Origin: Sipunculus nudus
Lineage: Eukaryota; Annelida; Sipuncula; Golfingiida; Sipunculidae
Direction: 5' to 3'
DNA: 64,000 nucleotides
Assembly (NCBI GenBank): GCA_026874595.1
Contig: CM049316.1
Location: 4,602,339 to 4,666,338 of the forward strand
This document shows positions 59,600 through 64,000 of this stretch, piece by piece. The notes under the pieces were generated by a model, which searched no databases, was not told where the DNA came from, and worked only from the letters and a program-made list of their open reading frames with translations. Numbering within the stretch: position 1 is the first letter of the stretch; every line of letters starts with the position of its first letter. The position numbers were made by a program, and so were the translations under genes.

Positions 59600-62217
59600 T
59601 TTCAAAATTAAATGTAATTTATATAAATGTCACATATAATATTTCATGATCATTTAACAATAAAATTGCAAAATGTACCTTTAAGGTTATGAGTTGACAA
59701 ATTCTAACATAACATAAAATATGTTTTCTAAAGTCAAAAGCAGTTGTGATAACCATTATAGAAATGATTTCAGTTCATCATATTGGAAAATTTAAAAATG
59801 TCACAACTAATTTTTAAAATCAGTCCTGGGATTATATTGTCTAAGTTGTCAATTTCTGCCTGCTAAAAGTTCACACTATGGTAACAGACTCTTTGAGACA
59901 TTGACCAGGAGTTCTTGGTGGCCATTCACGGTGGGGGACTTGATTCAACTGTACAGTTAATTTTCTTTTTATAACCTCTGTATTTCATTTAGTATGAAAA
60001 TGCTTAATGTGTAATACTATCTGGCTGAAAAGGGGAGGGGGAATTGAAGTGAAATGCTGCCAGGCTAATTTCTTAGAAATTCATTGGCCTCATGGCATTA
60101 TTTGTAATCTTATATCCATATGTTGTAAATCATAAATAACTAAACTATCTTTTAATCAGTGAAATACTAGTCCAATGAATCAGTATAAACCATTGTCTTA
60201 ATTAATAGATAATTGAATTATTAAGAAACTTTACCCAGGAGCTGGAGATATGCAGGCAGTAAGTTCAAGTTTCATTTACTCATTAAATATTTTTAAACAA
60301 CTATCCAGAATATGAGCAGAATGATAAGTACCATAGATACGCATTTTGTGGCCGCATGTTGTATTATGGCCGCACCCCATGTTCGTAAAATACCTTCCAG
60401 GAAATTTCTCTAGAGTAAAAATACTTCAAACATTGCTTAAAGCCGCATCAAATTTTCGTTGCATTTTGTTGCCGGGCAGTATATGGAAACTCAAACTCTC
60501 CTGCATGCAGATGTCCAGTAAGGCATGACCGTTTTGAGAAAAGTAAGTATGTGTAACTCTGCGGGTGTTGTCTGGCTTTGTTTGTATAATTTGTTGACCA
60601 ACATGATCTACTCAATTAAAATTGCTGACACTTTGTTTGTTTTCTGATAAACATCCATGACGGGGTCAATCGGGGGTAAGATGTCAACTTACATCACTGA
60701 TGCATCACTGAACATAGGAGCTAGGGTGTACCGGGCATAGGGAGGCCGGTGCTCTGGCTCATTAAACATCAATTGAACATCAAAGTAAATGATGGGCCAA
60801 CGGTACTCCTTTTGATGATGTACTTAGAAACAAAGGGCATACATAGAAACCTTTCAGTGAAAGTTGTGTACAACATCAGCTATATAAGCATGAACAAAAT
60901 TGTAGGTTCCCCATTAGCCCTTCAATCTGTGACACGTCAGGAAAAAATCGTGACACGTAGGTAAAATCTAACATTTCTACACCTTTTCCCCCCTTTGTAA
61001 TGTTTACTTAGATTGTTTTGGTAGTCCTGGTAAGGCGCATATCACTTCATGTTGCCAATCTAGGGTAATCCCCGTCACATTGCATTATGGTAATCCAGTG
61101 TCAAAACGATGTCAGATGTCTTTTTTATTATCTTAAGACATAAACAAAAATTCTCAAATTTGAGTAACTAAAGTTTATTGAACATTATTTAAATTTATTT
61201 TGTTCGAAGCATATTCTGAAAGTTGTCAAAGCACAATTTTTATTGAGCAGCAAGTCCGACAGCCGCCATCTTTAAAATTGATGACATTGCACATCCTTCA
61301 TAACAGGCAACATAAACAATGTAAATGTCTTAATGTAGAATTATGTATATATATGTATATACTCTGAAAATATATCAGTTGTGATGTATATACGTAGGTG
61401 AATTGTAATTATATTTAATACATGAGGTCATGTATATATGTAGATAAGTTAATCCATTTGTTAAATGGAAAGATAGAGTGATGGGCTTTATATTGTAAAA
61501 ATGTTGATTATTTTAATTTTCGGAATGGATAACAATGTGTTATTAATAAAACTGTGCAGATTTTTTTTTTCGTTTTTGTTCATTTGCATCAGTCATGTAT
61601 AAAAACCGTTAAAGTATGGCTTTACATGTCCCATATTTAAGGTCATGGTAAAGTTATTAAAAGAAAAATATACAATCAATATTGGTACATTATACACGTC
61701 CAATGTAATATTGGCACCAGCTCATGTTTTCCACTTGCTTAAAAATGAGTAAAACATACATTTATATGTCCCATATTTAATGACATCTGAAATTTATGCA
61801 AAGAAAATATGATCATACTGCATCTTCCTTTTTCGTCAGCCAATTAAATGAATTACCATTCGTCACGATCGTCCTCTTCATTCAAACAAACATTTCACTT
61901 ACTTTGATGATCCCTGAAAAGCTAACTTATATAAAACTAAAAAAAATCAAAACATACACATAACAGTTTTTTTCATTCACTATTCACTATTCAATAAATT
62001 GACATTTGACCTTAGATCTGACGCGCATATATTTCCGCCATTACCAGTCACGCGGTGAAAATAATCATGTCCTATGAATGAATGGCTCTTATAAGTAACA
62101 GATATATATCTACTGTTAAAGGAACATTAGAGATTTTTTAAATGAATTTTATTAAATAAAAAGATAGCAATAAATAAAATTACTGAACAATTATACAATT
62201 TCTGCTAAAGTGCATTG
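59600..62217. other. TRAPPC8 intron 1, no further gene
   Basis: No exon is recognised. A YY1-like CCGCCATCTT (61,263-61,272) and a direct repeat around ATGTCCCATATTTAA (61,627 and 61,769) are the only marks. Confidence 0.45.
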
Positions 62218-62225
62218 TTAGGAAG

Positions 62226-63797
62226 CAGGGTTGGGTTTTAGGCTGCCCGAAACCTGTTTTCGGCAGGGCAGAGCCTAAAACCTGCCTTTAACTGCCTAAA
62301 ATAGGTTATAACCTGCCTAAAACTGTCTTTAACTGCCTAAAACCTTACATACCCTCACCTATGACTTGCAGTTAACTATGTTATATGTTCCACAGCTAAA
62401 TGCATTAAAGAAATATGCTCAACAAATTTAAAGTGAGGAACTCTTTATTCAAACTAAATAAATTAAACCATGATAAAAAAACAAAAGCAACAAATGAATA
62501 CAACACTACTTCAGGTGTTCCATATGAACACATTTCTCTGACAGTTTTAGATTGTATCCCTAAATCATGTTTTGAGGTCTCTCACCTCCATTACTGCCAA
62601 TTTATAAAAGAATGCTCATACAGTAAGCTTATAACCAGATACTTTGATACAGCATTTTGATCACAATCAAGGGATTAAATTTTGTTATTTATGCGAAACA
62701 AGTTTTCCCGAATTTTTAAAGTTGTTCCATTTACACTGATAAATAGTACTTTATACTAGTGTATGTTTTGTATGCCTGTAGCTTCAAATAGCAAAGAGCA
62801 AACAGATTGATCTTTTAAATTATAACAGATCTTTTATGCTAGCCAAAAGCTAAAAATATGATAATATCTTACATTAACTGATAATGAACAAGAATATCCA
62901 CTGGTTGTTTACTCCCTTAGCTAGGTCATTCTTTTAAGATTTTGTGCAAATATTTATTATCTAGATATAATGATGGATATGCTCTGTTAACTGTATAATG
63001 AGATTGTGAAAATGGAATCCTCATGAAACACTATAATAAGTATAAAACTGAAAAATGTGAAGATATATAGCAGTGAATATGCTGCAAACCATAGAATATG
63101 CATAATCACTTTTGGGCTGTTCAACCTAAAGGGCTGAGAAACCTACATGTCATGGTCAGGGGCCCTTACTGCATCACTCAGTAAAAAGTTTGACTCAAGA
63201 ACACTTCAGGGCAAGGGCTTTGATTGCATCATCCTAGTCATGTATGAAAGTTCACATTAACATCTACTAAGACACAGCAGTAGGACTTATGACCATTGGG
63301 TCTAATGACCCAATCATCCTGATAAATAGTAAATAGCTGGTCTAATCAAGCATGGCCTCTGCCTCTAATACCCTGCTTTACAATAGGCATACTGGAGGCT
63401 CTATTGCACCATTCCAGGTAGCGGGGCACTCATCAGGAAACCAAAAGGGTCCTGATAAAAACATTACCTTGGCCATTGAAACAAAGTGCCACACAAACAT
63501 GGTTTCATGCTCAAGAAACCTATGTATACAGGCCGTTTGAAGACTGCATGATGCCAGCCAACAGACACAATGCATTACTTATACCTGAAACCTTCCAGAA
63601 GCCAAGCAAAGCCTTGTGACTGTGTCACCCAAGCCAGTTAGGTAGTTTTATAGATCTTTAAGTCAAACTTTAAACAAATATTGGTTTTAGGCACTTTTGA
63701 TGCCTAAAACATGCCTAAAACCTGTTTTAGGCGGGGCAGTTTTAACCAGGTTATAACCTATGGTTAAAACCTTCCTGCCTAAAACTTGCCAACCCTG
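62226..63797. mobile_element. non-autonomous hAT-type DNA transposon
   Basis: The ends are inverted: CAGGGTTGG...TTTTAGGC on the left and GCCTAAAAC...CCAACCCTG on the right. The element is flanked by a perfect 8-bp target duplication, TTAGGAAG (62,218-62,225 and 63,798-63,805). An 8-bp duplication with CAGGG-type ends identifies the hAT superfamily. Many short subterminal repeats (GCCTAAAAC, in both orientations) crowd the outer 120 bp of each end, as expected of hAT transposase-binding sites. The 1,572-bp element has no transposase frame and must be mobilised in trans. It sits in TRAPPC8 intron 1. The intact duplication suggests fairly recent insertion. Confidence 0.92.
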
Positions 63798-63805
63798 TTA
63801 GGAAG

Positions 63806-64000
63806 GCATTCACTCCGTGCCTGTAATTCTCCCAATTATCGCCCACGCGCGTCAGGTACTGGTCGACTGTCATAGACTATATCAACCAAGCCTGGGTTTT
63901 ATAGCTGCATCCCTTCCCCAGAAAAAATTGTAAGGATTGTTGATTGCAAGACTCACATAATGGCAGCAGCTGCAAAACATGTATCTACGATATATGCATG
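63806..64000. other. TRAPPC8 intron 1, nothing seen
   Basis: Ordinary sequence with slightly more CpG; no feature recognised before the window edge. Confidence 0.4.

Overview
This is an AT-rich animal (metazoan) nuclear genome window. Two conserved bilaterian genes are recognisable from spliced exons. The mix of repeats (tRNA-derived SINEs, non-autonomous rolling-circle-type elements with tandem-repeat cores, small MITEs, minisatellites) suggests a marine invertebrate. A lophotrochozoan such as a mollusc is my best guess, but this is inference from repeat style, not proof. The long open frames in the window lie mostly in repeats; real coding sequence is in short exons with good splice sites.

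Layout. 1-12.7 kb: no recognisable coding exon; a possible RFX/CCAAT/TATA promoter on the minus strand near 2.3 kb, a possible minus-strand first exon with a perfect donor at 7.24 kb, a decayed L2/CR1-like LINE (9.0-10.0 kb) and a CpG-containing promoter-like block at 12.2-12.7 kb. 13-30 kb: MITEs, SINEs, a 30-bp minisatellite (21.4-22.7 kb), a Helentron-like element (25.36-27.08 kb) and possible non-coding 5' exons for the next gene.

30.6-45.8 kb, plus strand: the sorting nexin 16 gene (SNX16). Five exons are secure (acidic/serine-rich N-terminus, PX domain, coiled coil) and three or four 3' exons are less certain. All junctions downstream of the PX domain are phase 2 except the one entering the coiled-coil exon, so the 81-bp exon 7 can be included or skipped. 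Intron sequence holds a large 20/40/80-bp minisatellite (38.0-39.5 kb) with its decayed relative (39.5-40.3 kb).

46.0-52.1 kb: two further Helentron-like elements with long tandem cores, directly downstream of the SNX16 stop. 52.1-58.4 kb: no recognisable gene. 58.38-58.81 kb, plus strand: promoter region and first coding exon of TRAPPC8, a subunit of the TRAPPIII tethering complex; the rest of that gene lies beyond the window. Its first intron contains a clean hAT-type non-autonomous transposon (62,226-63,797) with a perfect 8-bp target duplication.

Both genes act in membrane traffic (endosomal sorting; Golgi/autophagy tethering), but nothing here shows they are co-regulated. The most unusual feature is a set of three elements with unrelated sequence but the same end architecture (inverted terminal motif, 3' subterminal hairpin, T-rich flank, modular tandem core).
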